NCBI GenBank assembly: GCA_937891735.1
Contig: CALAGR010000199.1
Coordinates: 1-62,539 of the forward strand
Length of the DNA: 62,539 nt
Direction of reading: 5' to 3'
From: an uncultured Pseudomonadota bacterium
Lineage (GTDB): Bacteria > Myxococcota_A > UBA796 > UBA9615
A program made the translations under genes and the position numbers. The notes under the pieces were generated by a model, which ran no database searches, had not been told where the DNA came from, and saw nothing but the letters and a program-made list of their open reading frames with translations. Each line of letters opens with the position of its first letter. The stretch's first letter is position 1. Shown one piece after another: positions 17,592 through 28,300 of this stretch.

Positions 17592-19232
17592 GTGTCCCGT
17601 CCCATCGTCCTGTCCGGCTTCATGGGAGCCGGCAAGAGCACCCTGGGTGCACGCACCGCGCGCAGCCGGGGTCTGGTCTTCGTCGATCTCGACGCGGAGA
17701 TCGAGGCCGCCTTCGCGCTCCCCATCTCCGACATCTTTGCGACCCGTGGTGAGCCCGCCTTCCGCGCGATGGAGGAGCGGCTGCTCGCCCAGGCGATCTC
17801 GCTCCCGGGGCGCGTCATCGCGTTGGGGGGGGGCGCGGTAGCGAGCCCCCGGTCGCGAGCCCTGCTGCACGCGCGCGCCATCTGGATCCACCTGGCGGTG
17901 CCGTTCGCGGAGCTCGTGCGGCGGGTGAGGGCGACGGGGGCCGCCTCGAGACCCCTGTGGTCCGACCTGGAGGCGACCGCCGAGCTGTTCGCGGCCCGGC
18001 AGTCCGACTACGGCTGTGCGGCCTACACCGTCGATGCGGAGGGGCCCCCCGAGACGGTGGCGCGCGCCATCGCGGAGGTGCTGGACGGACTCGCGCCGAC
18101 GCAGTCAGCGCCACCCGTGCGGCTGGAGCGCTCCCAGCTCGAGGTGCGGCTGCCGGCGGCGTCCTATCCGATCATCGTGGGGCGCGCGCTCAAGGGCATC
18201 GGCGCGGCCATCGCCGGGGTCGGAGCAGGCCCCGTCGCCGTGCTGACGGACTGGAACGTCGGACCGCTGCACCAGGACGCGTTGATCCGTGCCATCGAGG
18301 AGCAGGGCCGGCAGGTGGTGCCCCTGACCCTGCCCGCAGGTGAAGACCACAAGCAGATCCGCCCCGTCCTGGACGCGGTCGATCAGCTCCTCGACCACGG
18401 GTGGCAGCGCTCGGCGCCGGTGGTGGCGCTGGGAGGGGGCGTGCTCGGGGACATGGCGGGCCTCGTCGCCTCTCTCGCCCTGCGCGGCGTGCCGTTTGTC
18501 CAGGTGCCGACGACGCTGCTGGCGATGGTGGACAGCTCCGTCGGGGGCAAGGTCGGGGTGAACCACCGCCGCGGTAAGAACCTCATCGGCCACTTTCACC
18601 AGCCGAGCCTGGTCTGGACGGATCTCGCCTACCTGGACACCCTCCCCGACCGCGAGCTGCGGGCGGGTCTGGCCGAGGTCGTCAAGACCGCTCTGATCGG
18701 TGATGCGGAGCTGTTCGCGCTGCTCGAGCGCGATCCGGCGGGCTTCCTGGCGCGGGACCCCGAGGTCCTCCGGGACGCCGTGCTGCGCTGCTGTCGGGTC
18801 AAGGCCGGGATCGTGGCCTCCGACGAGCGGGAGCGGGGCAGGAGGGCGGTGCTCAACCTGGGGCACACGGTCGGTCACGGGCTGGAGGCGGTGTGTGGGT
18901 TCGGGCGTCTCCGGCACGGCGAGGCGGTCGCCATCGGACTCGTCGCGGCCGCGGAGATCAGCGTCGCGGAGGGTCTCTGTTCCGCGGACCTGTGCGACCG
19001 GGTTCGGGCGCTGCTACAGCGACTCGGGCTGCCGACGGGCGCTCCGCCGGTCTCCCTGGCGGCGCTCTCGGACGCAATGATGATGGACAAGAAGTTGAAG
19101 CAGGACGCGCTCCCGTGGATACTGGTTGATGAGATCGGTGCGGTGTCCATCAACACCTCGCCGGTGACGGCGCTGACGGGCCGGCTGGACCTCCTGGTCG
19201 AGCGTGGTGTCCTGAAGCAATCTGGAGGTTGA
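17592..19232 (+). CDS. aroKB: Bifunctional shikimate kinase / 3-dehydroquinate synthase
   Basis: A 546-residue fusion covering two shikimate-pathway steps. Residues 1 to about 170 are shikimate kinase: P-loop GFMGAGKST with K15, substrate Asp D34 in VDLDAEIE, the GGGAVASPRSR loop, and a lid Arg in RPLW. Residues about 185-535 are 3-dehydroquinate synthase: VVALGGGVLGDMAGLVAS, VPTTLLAMVDSSVGGKVGVN, and the zinc ligands in LAEVVK, LGHTVGH and LRHGEA. The start is GTG 17592. The two enzymes are non-consecutive steps (5 and 2) of the pathway. aroQ follows two genes later. Confidence 0.95.
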   Translation: MSRPIVLSGFMGAGKSTLGARTARSRGLVFVDLDAEIEAAFALPISDIFATRGEPAFRAMEERLLAQAISLPGRVIALGGGAVASPRSRALLHARAIWIHLAVPFAELVRRVRATGAASRPLWSDLEATAELFAARQSDYGCAAYTVDAEGPPETVARAIAEVLDGLAPTQSAPPVRLERSQLEVRLPAASYPIIVGRALKGIGAAIAGVGAGPVAVLTDWNVGPLHQDALIRAIEEQGRQVVPLTLPAGEDHKQIRPVLDAVDQLLDHGWQRSAPVVALGGGVLGDMAGLVASLALRGVPFVQVPTTLLAMVDSSVGGKVGVNHRRGKNLIGHFHQPSLVWTDLAYLDTLPDRELRAGLAEVVKTALIGDAELFALLERDPAGFLARDPEVLRDAVLRCCRVKAGIVASDERERGRRAVLNLGHTVGHGLEAVCGFGRLRHGEAVAIGLVAAAEISVAEGLCSADLCDRVRALLQRLGLPTGAPPVSLAALSDAMMMDKKLKQDALPWILVDEIGAVSINTSPVTALTGRLDLLVERGVLKQSGG

Positions 19233-19234
19233 CC

Positions 19235-19810
19235 ATGGCTTTCCCGAGACTGCTGACGCTGGCTCTTTCGCTGCTCCTGTTCCCCGCCTGCTCCACGGGC
19301 CCGGTGGACGCGACGTTCAGGCACGAGCTGGTCGCTTTCGAAGACATCAAGATCTCCTGGCAGGGCTGCGCGCTCGACACGGAGACGGGGGCGCAGACTG
19401 TCCCGAACTGCCAGAACAGCAGCCCGGTGATTCTGCGGCTCGACGCGCGGGTCCGGGACACCGAGACCGATCTGCCGGTCAACAATGTGCGTGTCTGGTT
19501 CAACTCGGGGTACGAGCTGATCTACCTGCTCCCGCAGGAGGTCCTGGAGGCCATCGAGGTCCCGATCACCGAAGGTTGGGACGAGGTCCTGGGGCGCGGC
19601 GAGGTCTGGGCGGAGTTTGCCGGGACCTTCGAGGGCGACTACCGCCCCACCTACCACGAGACCTCCACGGATCAGAACGGCCTGGCGACCGTTTGGCTGT
19701 ACATCCAGGAGATGCCGCGAGGCCCCGCCGGCATCGCGGTCGAGGGATCGGTGATGGTCTCGATCGCCTCCGATGTCCAGATCCTCAAGCTCTCGCCCGG
19801 CGGCGTCTGA
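19235..19810 (+). CDS. Hypothetical lipoprotein
   Basis: A 191-residue lipoprotein that I do not recognise. A GGAGG site 6 bases before ATG 19235 fixes the start. The signal peptide ends in the lipobox LFPAC. The mature part is mostly beta-strand-like, with a Cys pair (SWQGCALDT, VPNCQNSS) and an Ig-like flavour (ILRLDARVRDTETDLPVNNV, later QNGLATVWLYIQE) reminiscent of invasin/Ig-like folds. The residues after the lipid Cys are S-T-G-P-V-D. It sits between aroKB and a TPR gene, but nothing links it to aromatic biosynthesis. Confidence 0.68.
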   Translation: MAFPRLLTLALSLLLFPACSTGPVDATFRHELVAFEDIKISWQGCALDTETGAQTVPNCQNSSPVILRLDARVRDTETDLPVNNVRVWFNSGYELIYLLPQEVLEAIEVPITEGWDEVLGRGEVWAEFAGTFEGDYRPTYHETSTDQNGLATVWLYIQEMPRGPAGIAVEGSVMVSIASDVQILKLSPGGV

Positions 19811-19822
19811 CGGGTCGCCCCG

Positions 19823-20803
19823 ATGGGCGGCCGGCAAGCCTTTGAAGCACTGAAGGCGGCCTGGAGGCGAGAGCCCCGGGCCGTCTTCGTGCGTCTGGGT
19901 GAGGCGCTGAGGGGCGCCGGTGAGCTGGAGGAGGCCGCGGCGGTCCTCCGGGACGGGCTGGACCACTGGCCTCAGAGCCTGTCCGGCCACGTCGCCCTGG
20001 CGCGGGTCCTGCACGACGCCGGGGACCTGCTGGCCGCAGAGGAGTCTCTGGACCGGGTGCTCGAGCGGGACCCGGAGCATTGGGCTGCGCTGGACCTGCT
20101 GGCGGTGCTCCGCTGCCAGGCCGGCAAGCGGGCCGAAGAGGCGGGCATCCTGCGACGCCTGGGGCGTCAGGCGCCCGGTGACCGGGGCATCAGGCGCCGG
20201 CTCGAGCTGGCAGAAGCGCAGATCGCCTGCCGTCCGGCGCCGCCGGCTCCGGGGCCGGGGGTGGTGCCGCCACCCCGGTTCGCGGGGCCCAGGTTTCAGT
20301 CGATGCCGACCCAGGTCCTGGGCGCGGCTCCCGTGCCCCCCAGCCGTCCCCCCCGGGTGATGACCGAGCCCTCCGCTGCGGCGCCGACCCGGGGCAGCGC
20401 GAGCACCACCAGTCCCGGGGGTGTTTCGCCCCGCCTTCTGCGTCGCTCCGAGGTGCTCCGTACGAGCCCGGGGCATCGGCCACCCCAGGCGGGCATCCCC
20501 CGCGCGTCGCGGCCTGTCGCGCTCGCCGATCCCTTCGCCAACGAGACGATGGTCGAGCTGCTCGTCGATCAGGGACGGCAGGACGAAGCCCGCCGGCTGC
20601 TCGTGGCGCTGATCCAGCGGGAGCCTGGGCGGCGGAGCCTCGCTCAGCGGCTGCTGGAGTTGGGCGGCGAGGGTCCACAGGAGAGCGCCCAGGGCCGGTC
20701 CAGCCCCGCGGACCTGGAGGGCTTGATGCGGGGGGTGCTGTCCTCCGCGGCCGAAGAACTCGATGCCCTGGCCGGCCCGGCCATTCAGGATGGCTCGTCA
20801 TGA
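19823..20803 (+). CDS. TPR-repeat protein with Pro-rich linker
   Basis: A 326-residue protein, probably cytoplasmic because no signal peptide is visible. Residues 1 to about 135 hold TPR helices ([40 protein letters not shown]). Residues about 140-225 are a Pro/Ala/Arg-rich disordered linker. The end is another helical repeat ([20 protein letters not shown]). Its last codons overlap the aroQ start by 4 bases. It probably scaffolds protein contacts; the partner is unknown. Confidence 0.7.
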   Translation: MGGRQAFEALKAAWRREPRAVFVRLGEALRGAGELEEAAAVLRDGLDHWPQSLSGHVALARVLHDAGDLLAAEESLDRVLERDPEHWAALDLLAVLRCQAGKRAEEAGILRRLGRQAPGDRGIRRRLELAEAQIACRPAPPAPGPGVVPPPRFAGPRFQSMPTQVLGAAPVPPSRPPRVMTEPSAAAPTRGSASTTSPGGVSPRLLRRSEVLRTSPGHRPPQAGIPRASRPVALADPFANETMVELLVDQGRQDEARRLLVALIQREPGRRSLAQRLLELGGEGPQESAQGRSSPADLEGLMRGVLSSAAEELDALAGPAIQDGSS

Positions 20804-21246
20804 CCTCGATCCTCGTTCTGCACGGACCCAACCTCAACCTGCTGGGCACCCGGGAGCCGGAGATCTACGGCGCGACAACCCTGCCGGAGATCGACGCGGG
20901 GCTCCGGGATCAGGGAGCCGCCGCCGGCGCGCAGGTCCGCTGCCTGCAGTCGAACCACGAGGGAGCGCTGATCGACGCGCTGCAGCAGGCCGCGACGAAC
21001 GGGACCCACGCCGTGGTGTTCAACGCTGGCGGCTTCACGCACACCTCGGTCGCCCTCCGGGACGCGATTGTGGCCTGCGGATTGCCTGTGATAGAAGTCC
21101 ACCTCTCGAACGTGGCGGCCCGCGAGGAGTTCCGCCGAGTCTCGTTGATCGCACCCGTCGTTGTCGGCTCGATCGCAGGGTTCGGCCGAGACTCCTACCG
21201 ACTCGGACTGGAAGCTGCCCTCGCCGTCTTGCGGCGGACCGACTGA
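20800..21246 (+). CDS. aroQ: Type II 3-dehydroquinate dehydratase
   Basis: A 148-residue enzyme that dehydrates 3-dehydroquinate to 3-dehydroshikimate. It has the type II signature [17 protein letters not shown] with R18 and catalytic Y23, the EVHLSN segment with the catalytic His, and [13 protein letters not shown]. The usual NPGAYTHTS motif reads NAGGFTHTS here, replacing Pro with Ala and Tyr with Phe. The length is normal. An aroQ-accB-accC order is common in proteobacteria. Confidence 0.94.
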   Translation: MTSILVLHGPNLNLLGTREPEIYGATTLPEIDAGLRDQGAAAGAQVRCLQSNHEGALIDALQQAATNGTHAVVFNAGGFTHTSVALRDAIVACGLPVIEVHLSNVAAREEFRRVSLIAPVVVGSIAGFGRDSYRLGLEAALAVLRRTD

Positions 21247-21264
21247 GTGACCGGAGCTTCGAAC

Positions 21265-21699
<435 letters not shown>

Positions 21700-21714
21700 C
21701 GGGTCGGGCAGACG

Positions 21715-23067
21715 ATGTTCCGCAAGGTCCTCATCGCCAATCGGGGCGAGATCGCGCTCCGGGTGGTCCGAGCCTGCAAAGAGCTCGGCATCGAGACGGT
21801 GACGGTGCACAGCACCGCCGACGCGAACTCGTTGCACGTTCGCTTCGCAGACCAGTCGATCTGCATCGGGCCCCCCCAGGCGCGGGACAGCTATCTGAAC
21901 CTGCCCCGGCTCCTGTCCGCGATCGAGATCTCGGGCGCCGACGCGGTGCACCCCGGCTACGGCTTCCTGGCCGAGAACGCCTCCTTTGCCGACACGCTGG
22001 CCAAGGCGGGGGTGACGTTCATCGGCCCCACCGGCGATCAGATCCGCCAGATGGGGGACAAGGCCACGGCCAAGGCGACCGTCCGCAAGGCGGGCACCCC
22101 GCTCGTGCCTGGCTCCGACGGCCTGCTGCACACGGTCGAGGAAGCCCTCGAAGTCGCCGAAACGGTGGGGTACCCGGTGCTCCTGAAGGCCACCGCGGGC
22201 GGCGGCGGCAAGGGCATGAAGATCGCGCAGACGCGCGAGGATCTGCCGTCGGCGTTCCAGCTCGCCCGGGCCGAGGCGATGGCCTGCTTTGGCAACGGTG
22301 ACCTGTATCTGGAGAAGCTGGTCCTGCGGCCGCGCCACATCGAGGTGCAGGTGCTGGGCGACAAGCACGGCAACGTCGTGCACCTGGGGGAGCGCGAGTG
22401 CTCGCTGCAGCGCCGCCACCAGAAGGTCCTCGAAGAGGCCCCGTCCCCCCTGGTCGATCCGGAGATGCGGGAGCGCATGGGCGCCGCGGCCGTCGCGGCG
22501 GCGAAGGCCATCGACTACAACACCGCCGGCACGGTGGAGTTCCTGGCCGACAACGAGCGGAACTTCTACTTCATCGAGATGAACACCCGGATCCAGGTCG
22601 AGCACCCGGTCACCGAGATGATCACCGGCGTCGATCTGGTCAAGCAGATGATCCGGAGCGCCGCGGGCGAGCCGCTGCCGTTCACCCAGGACCAGATCAC
22701 CTTCCGCGGCCACGCGATCGAGTGTCGGATCAACGCCGAGGATCCGGTCACCTTCGCTCCGAGCCCCGGCACGATCACCGGCTACCACGAGCCCGGCGGC
22801 TTCGGGGTCCGGGTGGACTCCTGGGTGCACGACCGGGCGAAGGTGCTGCCCTACTACGACTCCCTGCTGGCCAAGCTGATCGTCTGGGGCGAGGACCGCG
22901 ACGCGGCCATCGCGCGCATGCGCTGGGCGCTGGACGAGTATGTGGTCGAAGGAATCCGGTCGACGGTGCCGTTCCACCGCCGGGTCCTGCGGGACCCCGA
23001 ATTCCTCTCCGGCGATCTCGACACCGGCTACATCGAACGTTTCCTGAAGCGGGTCGGCCCCGAGTAG
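21715..23067 (+). CDS. accC: Biotin carboxylase subunit of acetyl-CoA carboxylase
   Basis: A 450-residue ATP-grasp enzyme that carboxylates biotin on AccB. It begins MFRKVLIANRGEIALRVVRA. It has the ATP-binding loop AGGGGKGMKIA, the bicarbonate/biotin segment GERECSLQRRHQKVLEEAPS, and the catalytic EMNTRIQVEHPVTEMITG. Length and motifs are complete. It forms an operon with accB. A small hairpin (CCCCG-GCGT-CGGGG) follows its stop. Confidence 0.96.
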   Translation: MFRKVLIANRGEIALRVVRACKELGIETVTVHSTADANSLHVRFADQSICIGPPQARDSYLNLPRLLSAIEISGADAVHPGYGFLAENASFADTLAKAGVTFIGPTGDQIRQMGDKATAKATVRKAGTPLVPGSDGLLHTVEEALEVAETVGYPVLLKATAGGGGKGMKIAQTREDLPSAFQLARAEAMACFGNGDLYLEKLVLRPRHIEVQVLGDKHGNVVHLGERECSLQRRHQKVLEEAPSPLVDPEMRERMGAAAVAAAKAIDYNTAGTVEFLADNERNFYFIEMNTRIQVEHPVTEMITGVDLVKQMIRSAAGEPLPFTQDQITFRGHAIECRINAEDPVTFAPSPGTITGYHEPGGFGVRVDSWVHDRAKVLPYYDSLLAKLIVWGEDRDAAIARMRWALDEYVVEGIRSTVPFHRRVLRDPEFLSGDLDTGYIERFLKRVGPE

Positions 23068-23139
23068 GCCGCGACCCAGTCGGTCACCCCGGCGTCGGGG
23101 CTCTGCTATAAGCGACTCCGCGAATACGAGGTTCCGCCC

Positions 23140-25128
23140 TTGGCTCTCGACAAACCGAAGATTCTGGCGGCTGCTCAGAAGCAGCTCGCGCGCGGCAATG
23201 TCGACCGCGCGTTGAAGGAGCTGGGCCGGATCGTCCGTGACGATCCGAAGGACCTGCGCGTTCGCCAGAAGATCGCCGAGCTTCTCGCCCGTCAGGGGAA
23301 GATCGCGGAGGCGATGCGGGAGTTCCAGGTCGTCGCCGAGGCGTATGAGCGCGGAGGCTTCTTCCCGAAGGCTGCGGCCATCTACAAGCAGATGCTGCGG
23401 TTCGAGCCGAACTCGATGCAGTGGCATCTCGCCCTGGGCGAGATCTACCAGCAGCTGGCCCTCCTTTCGGACGCGGCCGATCACTTCAACATCGTCGCCC
23501 ACCACTTCGACAACAACGGCACGGCCAAGGAGCGCATCGAGATCTATCAGCGCCTGGTGCGGCTGAATCCAGACTCGCTGGAGTACGCGGAGCGCCTGAG
23601 CGACCTGTACCAGAAGGAGTCGGACCCGCTCTCTGCCTACGACGTGTGGGCGAAGGTGGCGCAGGTCCTCGAGCAGCGCAACGACCTGGACACGCTGACC
23701 ACCGTGTACGAGCGGATGAGCGCCCTCCGGGAGGACGACCTCGACCTGGTGCGCGCCCTCGCCAACCTGTACCTGGACCGCAACGATCCCCGTCGCGCGT
23801 TGGCGAAGCTGCAGCACTGCTTCCGGGTCGATCCCCAGGACACCGAGACGCTCAACCTGCTGGCGGACGCCTTCGTCGATCTCGGTGAGCAGGACAAGGC
23901 CGTCGCGGTGCTGCGCGAGCTCGCCCAGATCTACGACACCCTCGGCTACGAGGAGTACCGCAATCAGGTCTACGACCGCATCGCGGAGATCGACCCGAGC
24001 GGGGGATCCGAGTTCCAGGGCGACGCCTCCCTGGTGGTCGAAGGGCTGACCAACCCCGCCCGCCACATCGATGTGCAGCAGGAGGGCTCGGAGGTCGAGG
24101 CCATCCAGCGGCCCTTCATCGCCGCCGAGACGTTCGTCAGCTACGGGTTCCCCGACAAGGCGCGCGACACCCTGGAGGCCGCGGTGGCGCGGTTCCCGTC
24201 GTCGTTCGTTCTCCGGCGGGCGTTGCTGCCCCTGCAGCTGTACGACGAGGACACCGAGGGCGCGCTGGAGTCCCTGGACGCGATGTACGAGGTCGCGATG
24301 GACCACAGCGACTACACGGCCGCCAGGGCGTGCCTGGTGCTGGCGGTGGACATCCAGCCCGACGACCCCCAGGCCCACGACCGGCTGCGGGCCTTCGAGG
24401 AGGCGCTGGGAGAGTTCGCCACCGGCGAAGAGGGCTCGGCCGCGCTGGACGACTTCGGTGCCGCCATCGAGCTGGGCTCGAAGATCGCAGGCACGGTCAC
24501 GCCGGAGCCGGATCCGTTCCAGGAGGACGGCAAGGAGGCTGGCGACTTCGACTTCGACGACTCCGAGATGCACGAGCTGGCTCGCCAGCTGCGCCAGGAG
24601 CTGGGCGAGTCTTCCGAGGCACCGGCCCCCGCGCCCGGGCCCGCCCACGGCGAGGAACTGGACCTGGACCTCGATCTCGACTTCGACATGGACGACGACC
24701 CCCTCGCGGGCCTGAACCTCGACGGCCTCGCCGGCGACGAAGAGATCGATGAGCGCACGGCCTTCGAGCTGGGCCAGCACCACTACGCCGAAGGCAGCTA
24801 CGACGAGGCGCGCACGGAGTTCGAGCGGGCCGTCCAGGCCGAGGACGACCTCGCCGCGGCCCTCGAGATGCTGGGCGTCACCAATCGGCGCCTGCGGGAC
24901 TACCGGGCCGCCGTCGAGTGCTTTCGTCGACTCCTCGCCGAGCGATTGGTGCAGGGCGAGGACCAGCTCAAGATCCTGTTCGAGATCGGCGTGACCTACG
25001 AAGCCGCCGGGAACCGCAAGTCCGCGCACAAGGTGTATGTGCGGATCGTCGGGGTGGATCGGAGCTTTCGTGGGGGCGAGGTCCAGAACCGGCTCACCTC
25101 GCTGGAACTCGACCTCGGGCTCGGATAG
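23140..25128 (+). CDS. Long TPR protein with acidic segment
   Basis: A 662-residue protein of tandem TPR units along most of its length, starting at TTG 23140 (GAGG about 9 bases upstream). Repeats include VDRALKELGRIVRDDPKDLR and PKAAAIYKQMLRFEPNSMQW. Residues about 460-535 form a low-complexity acidic region (LDLDLDLDFDMDDDPL). More TPRs follow to the end. No signal peptide or enzyme motif is visible. Proteins of this layout occur in Myxococcota with no firm function. A TATAAG at 23107-23112 could be its -10 box. Confidence 0.75.
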   Translation: MALDKPKILAAAQKQLARGNVDRALKELGRIVRDDPKDLRVRQKIAELLARQGKIAEAMREFQVVAEAYERGGFFPKAAAIYKQMLRFEPNSMQWHLALGEIYQQLALLSDAADHFNIVAHHFDNNGTAKERIEIYQRLVRLNPDSLEYAERLSDLYQKESDPLSAYDVWAKVAQVLEQRNDLDTLTTVYERMSALREDDLDLVRALANLYLDRNDPRRALAKLQHCFRVDPQDTETLNLLADAFVDLGEQDKAVAVLRELAQIYDTLGYEEYRNQVYDRIAEIDPSGGSEFQGDASLVVEGLTNPARHIDVQQEGSEVEAIQRPFIAAETFVSYGFPDKARDTLEAAVARFPSSFVLRRALLPLQLYDEDTEGALESLDAMYEVAMDHSDYTAARACLVLAVDIQPDDPQAHDRLRAFEEALGEFATGEEGSAALDDFGAAIELGSKIAGTVTPEPDPFQEDGKEAGDFDFDDSEMHELARQLRQELGESSEAPAPAPGPAHGEELDLDLDLDFDMDDDPLAGLNLDGLAGDEEIDERTAFELGQHHYAEGSYDEARTEFERAVQAEDDLAAALEMLGVTNRRLRDYRAAVECFRRLLAERLVQGEDQLKILFEIGVTYEAAGNRKSAHKVYVRIVGVDRSFRGGEVQNRLTSLELDLGLG

Positions 25129-25183
25129 CATCCTCCCGTTCCGCTTCCTCGTCGCGCTGAGGCACGGAAACTGGAGCAAATAC

Positions 25184-25258
25184 GCGGGCGTAGCTCAGTG
25201 GTAGAGTACGAGCTTCCCAAGCTCGGTGTCGCGGGTTCAAGTCCCGTCGCCCGCTCCA
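25184..25258 (+). tRNA. tRNA-Gly (anticodon CCC)
   Basis: A complete cloverleaf: acceptor stem GCGGGCG/CGCCCGC with discriminator T and encoded CCA; D-arm GCTC-AGTGGTA-GAGT; anticodon arm CGAGC-TTCCCAA-GCTCG giving anticodon CCC; T-arm GCGGG-TTCAAGT-CCCGT. It reads GGG codons. No repeated 3' end or integrase is nearby, so it is not marked as an attachment site. Confidence 0.96.
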
Positions 25259-25263
25259 GGATT

Positions 25264-25295
25264 CAGACGACCCGGCCGCCTGGTCGGGTCGTCTG
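25264..25295 (+). terminator. Hairpin after tRNA-Gly
   Basis: A perfect 11-base inverted repeat, CAGACGACCCG / CGGGTCGTCTG, with a 10-base loop starts 6 bases after the tRNA CCA end. There is no T-run, so it may act as a processing or transcription stop structure typical of high-GC genomes. Confidence 0.55.
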
Positions 25296-25351
25296 CCTCC
25301 GGAGCCTCGGGTCCGCTGAAGAATCCACCTCCGCCTGGGGTCTATGATCCG

Positions 25352-28300
25352 ATGGTGGACATGGCCCCCGACGAGCAGCGCCCTAACCGTCGGCGTTGGC
25401 CAAGGCTGCTCCTGCTCGTCTTCGTCGTCTTCAGCGCTGCGCTGATCGGGCTCGCGCTGTGGGTGCGGTCGCCTGCGGCGGCACAGATGGCCCGTCGGAT
25501 CGCGATCATCGAGGGGAGCAGGGTCCTGGGGGAGGACCTGTTCGTTCGGGAGCTGGAGATCCTGTCGGTCCGGCCCCTGCGTCTGGCTCTGGGGGGCGTG
25601 TCCGTGCACAGCCGACAGCCCGACCGGGCGGGGCTGCCCCTGGTCCGCGTGGACCGGCTGGAGGTGGGACTGGGCAGCCTGTGGTCGCTGCGGGACCGGC
25701 TGGTTCTGATCGATGAGCTCGTGGTCGAGCGCCCGCGTACCCGGGTGGCGCTCGAGACAGGCCAGATCCGCGACTTCGCGGCGCTGATCGCGCTCCTGAA
25801 GAAGCCCAAGCCCGCCGGCAAGACGGGGCCCAGGTGGCGCGTCGATCTGCGACGGGTGACGGTCAGCGACGCCGGCGCGCGAGTGACCGCGACCCCGCCC
25901 GGGATCGGGATCGCCGTCGCGGGGCTCCAGCTCGACTTCGACCGGATGATCGTGCAGCCCACCGACGGGCGGCGCGCGACGGAGCGGGTGCCCTCGCCCG
26001 GTTCCCTGCGGATCGCCGACATCGAGGTCGTGTTGGGCGAGCTGCGCGAGCACGCGACCCTGGAGCGGGGCAGCTTCAACGTCGAAGACGGGCTGCTGAC
26101 CTTCCAGGACTACGGCCTGGATCTGCGCACCGGGCGTGTGGCGCTCTCGGGCCAGGTTCCCGTCGGCCCGCCGCGGCCGTCCTCGCCGGGCTACCGGGTC
26201 GACGCCCAGGCCGACATCGACCTGAGCGTGATCCACGACGCCTGGCCGAAGCTGCCGGAGCTGCAGGGCGCCGCGAACCTGCGGGTGGGGGTGCAGGGCA
26301 AGGGGCTGCGCCCGGAGGTGGACTTCGATCTGACGGCGGGGGGCGTGGAGGTGCTCGTCCACGGCCCCAAGAAGGAGCTGCTGTTCAAGCTCGGCGACCT
26401 GTCGCTCCGGGGCTACTACCTCGAAGACCTGCTGAAGATCACGCGAAGCTCCTTGGTGTGGGCGGGGGGCCGGATCGGGGTGGACGCCGCGTTGACCCTC
26501 CGCAAGGACCTGCCCTTCGACGCCACCCTGCAGGTCGCTGGCCTGGACCTCGCCCGGGTCCTGGACGGCGTCACGGTGCCGGGCTCCTGGGTGCAGATGA
26601 TCATGGACGGTACGATCACGGTCGCCGGGAGCGTCGCCGATCCGGACCGCGGATTCTGGGCCGACGGCCGCGGCGACATCGCCTGCACGAACCTGGTGGT
26701 GCGGGACCGCGCGTGGGATGTGGCGGGGCCCTTCACCGAGATGCTCCTGGTGCCGCGCAGCCGGGTGAACACGCGGATCACGGTGGATGGGGTCGGCGTG
26801 CACCTCGTCGGGGGCCGGATCACCGGGCCGAACGGCTCGGACCTGAAGGTGGACACGGACTTCATCTTCGCCCGGCCGCTGAAGCTGCGGGTCAAGGTCG
26901 CGGGCACCCGGTTCGACGCCCGGGATCTGAACACGACCGTGGCGGGGCTGCACGTCGAGGGGCACGGCGGGGTCGAGGTCCTCGTGCAGGGACCGACCAA
27001 CGATCTCGACATCTCCGGGGCCCTCGAGCTGGAGGACTTCGTGTTCCTGCAGTGGCCCTTCGGGAGCGTGCAGGGCGACGTGCACTGGCATGTGCGGGAG
27101 GACCTGGAGTTCAGCCGTCTGCGCGGCCAGAGGGGGAACAGCGCGTTCGAGTCCGAGGTGCGGGTGCAGTTCGCGGACGCGTTCAGGGGTGGCACCCGCG
27201 AGCGGCTGGAGGTGGACATCGTGGCCGTCATTCCCGAAGGCCACGCGCAGGCCGAGGACCTGCTGCCGATCTTCTTCGGGTCGGCCGTCGACCTGCGCGG
27301 GCCGGCCTGGGGACGGGCACACCTGCACGGGCCCCCGTCCCGCCTCAACGGCGACGGTGTCGTGCACGCGGAGCGTCCCGAGTACCTCTGGGAGCGCTTC
27401 CGTTCGCTGGACATGGCGGTGCAGATGAAGGACGGCGACCTGTACATCACCGAGGGATGGGCGCGGAAGGAGTCCGGCCTGGCCCTCTTCGCCCGCGGCT
27501 CCATCGGGCGGGATGGCGAGGTCGACGTCGCCTTTCATCTCCCCGAGATGGGCGCGGAGGAACTGGCGCCGGTGATCGACGCGGGATGGCCCCTCACGGG
27601 GCGCGTGTCGGGCGTGGCGATCTTGAGCGGCGACCTCAAGAACACCTGGGTGGATGGGCGGCTCCGCCTGCGAAACGGCGCGTGGGGAGCGGAGCGCCTG
27701 GGGGACACGGACGTCACCGTCAGGGTCCAGGACCACGTGGCCACGGCGGAGGGCACCCTGCTCGCGGGGGCGCTGCGGCTCGGCGCGGAGATGACGTTGG
27801 AGGGGATCTGGCCCTACTCCTTCGGGATCCGCACCGTGAAGGACGTCAGCCTCGATCCGTGGCTGCCCCAGACGATCCTGGGCCGCAGCGCGCCGGTGAC
27901 CGCCTGGCTCGCAGGCTCCCTGAGCGGCGTGGGAACCCTGCGGGACCAATGGCACACGCTGAGGCTGGAGCTGCCCACGTTCGCCCTGGTTCGCGGCAAC
28001 CACCAGGTCCGGGCCACGGCCGCGGATCCGATCGTCATCACGTTCCAGGGCGGTGCCCTGCGCTTCGAGGAGGTGCACCTCACGTCGCCCGATGGCGCCA
28101 CGGACCTGGGGGTGGAGGGGTGGCTCCGGCCGTCCGGTCCCCTCGACGTCGATGTGGCGGGCGTGCTGGATATCGCCTTCATCGATCTTGCCGCCGACGT
28201 CTTTGACCGCGCCGAGGCGCGCTCCCTGACCATCGAGCAGCTCTCCCTGCGAGGCACCACGCAATCGCTGGACATGGAGGGCGTGGCGGAGCTCAACGAC

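Noticed and set aside
25184-25295. tRNA-Gly as an attachment site for an integrated element
   Set aside because: No integrase, no repeat of the tRNA 3' end and only core envelope genes follow.
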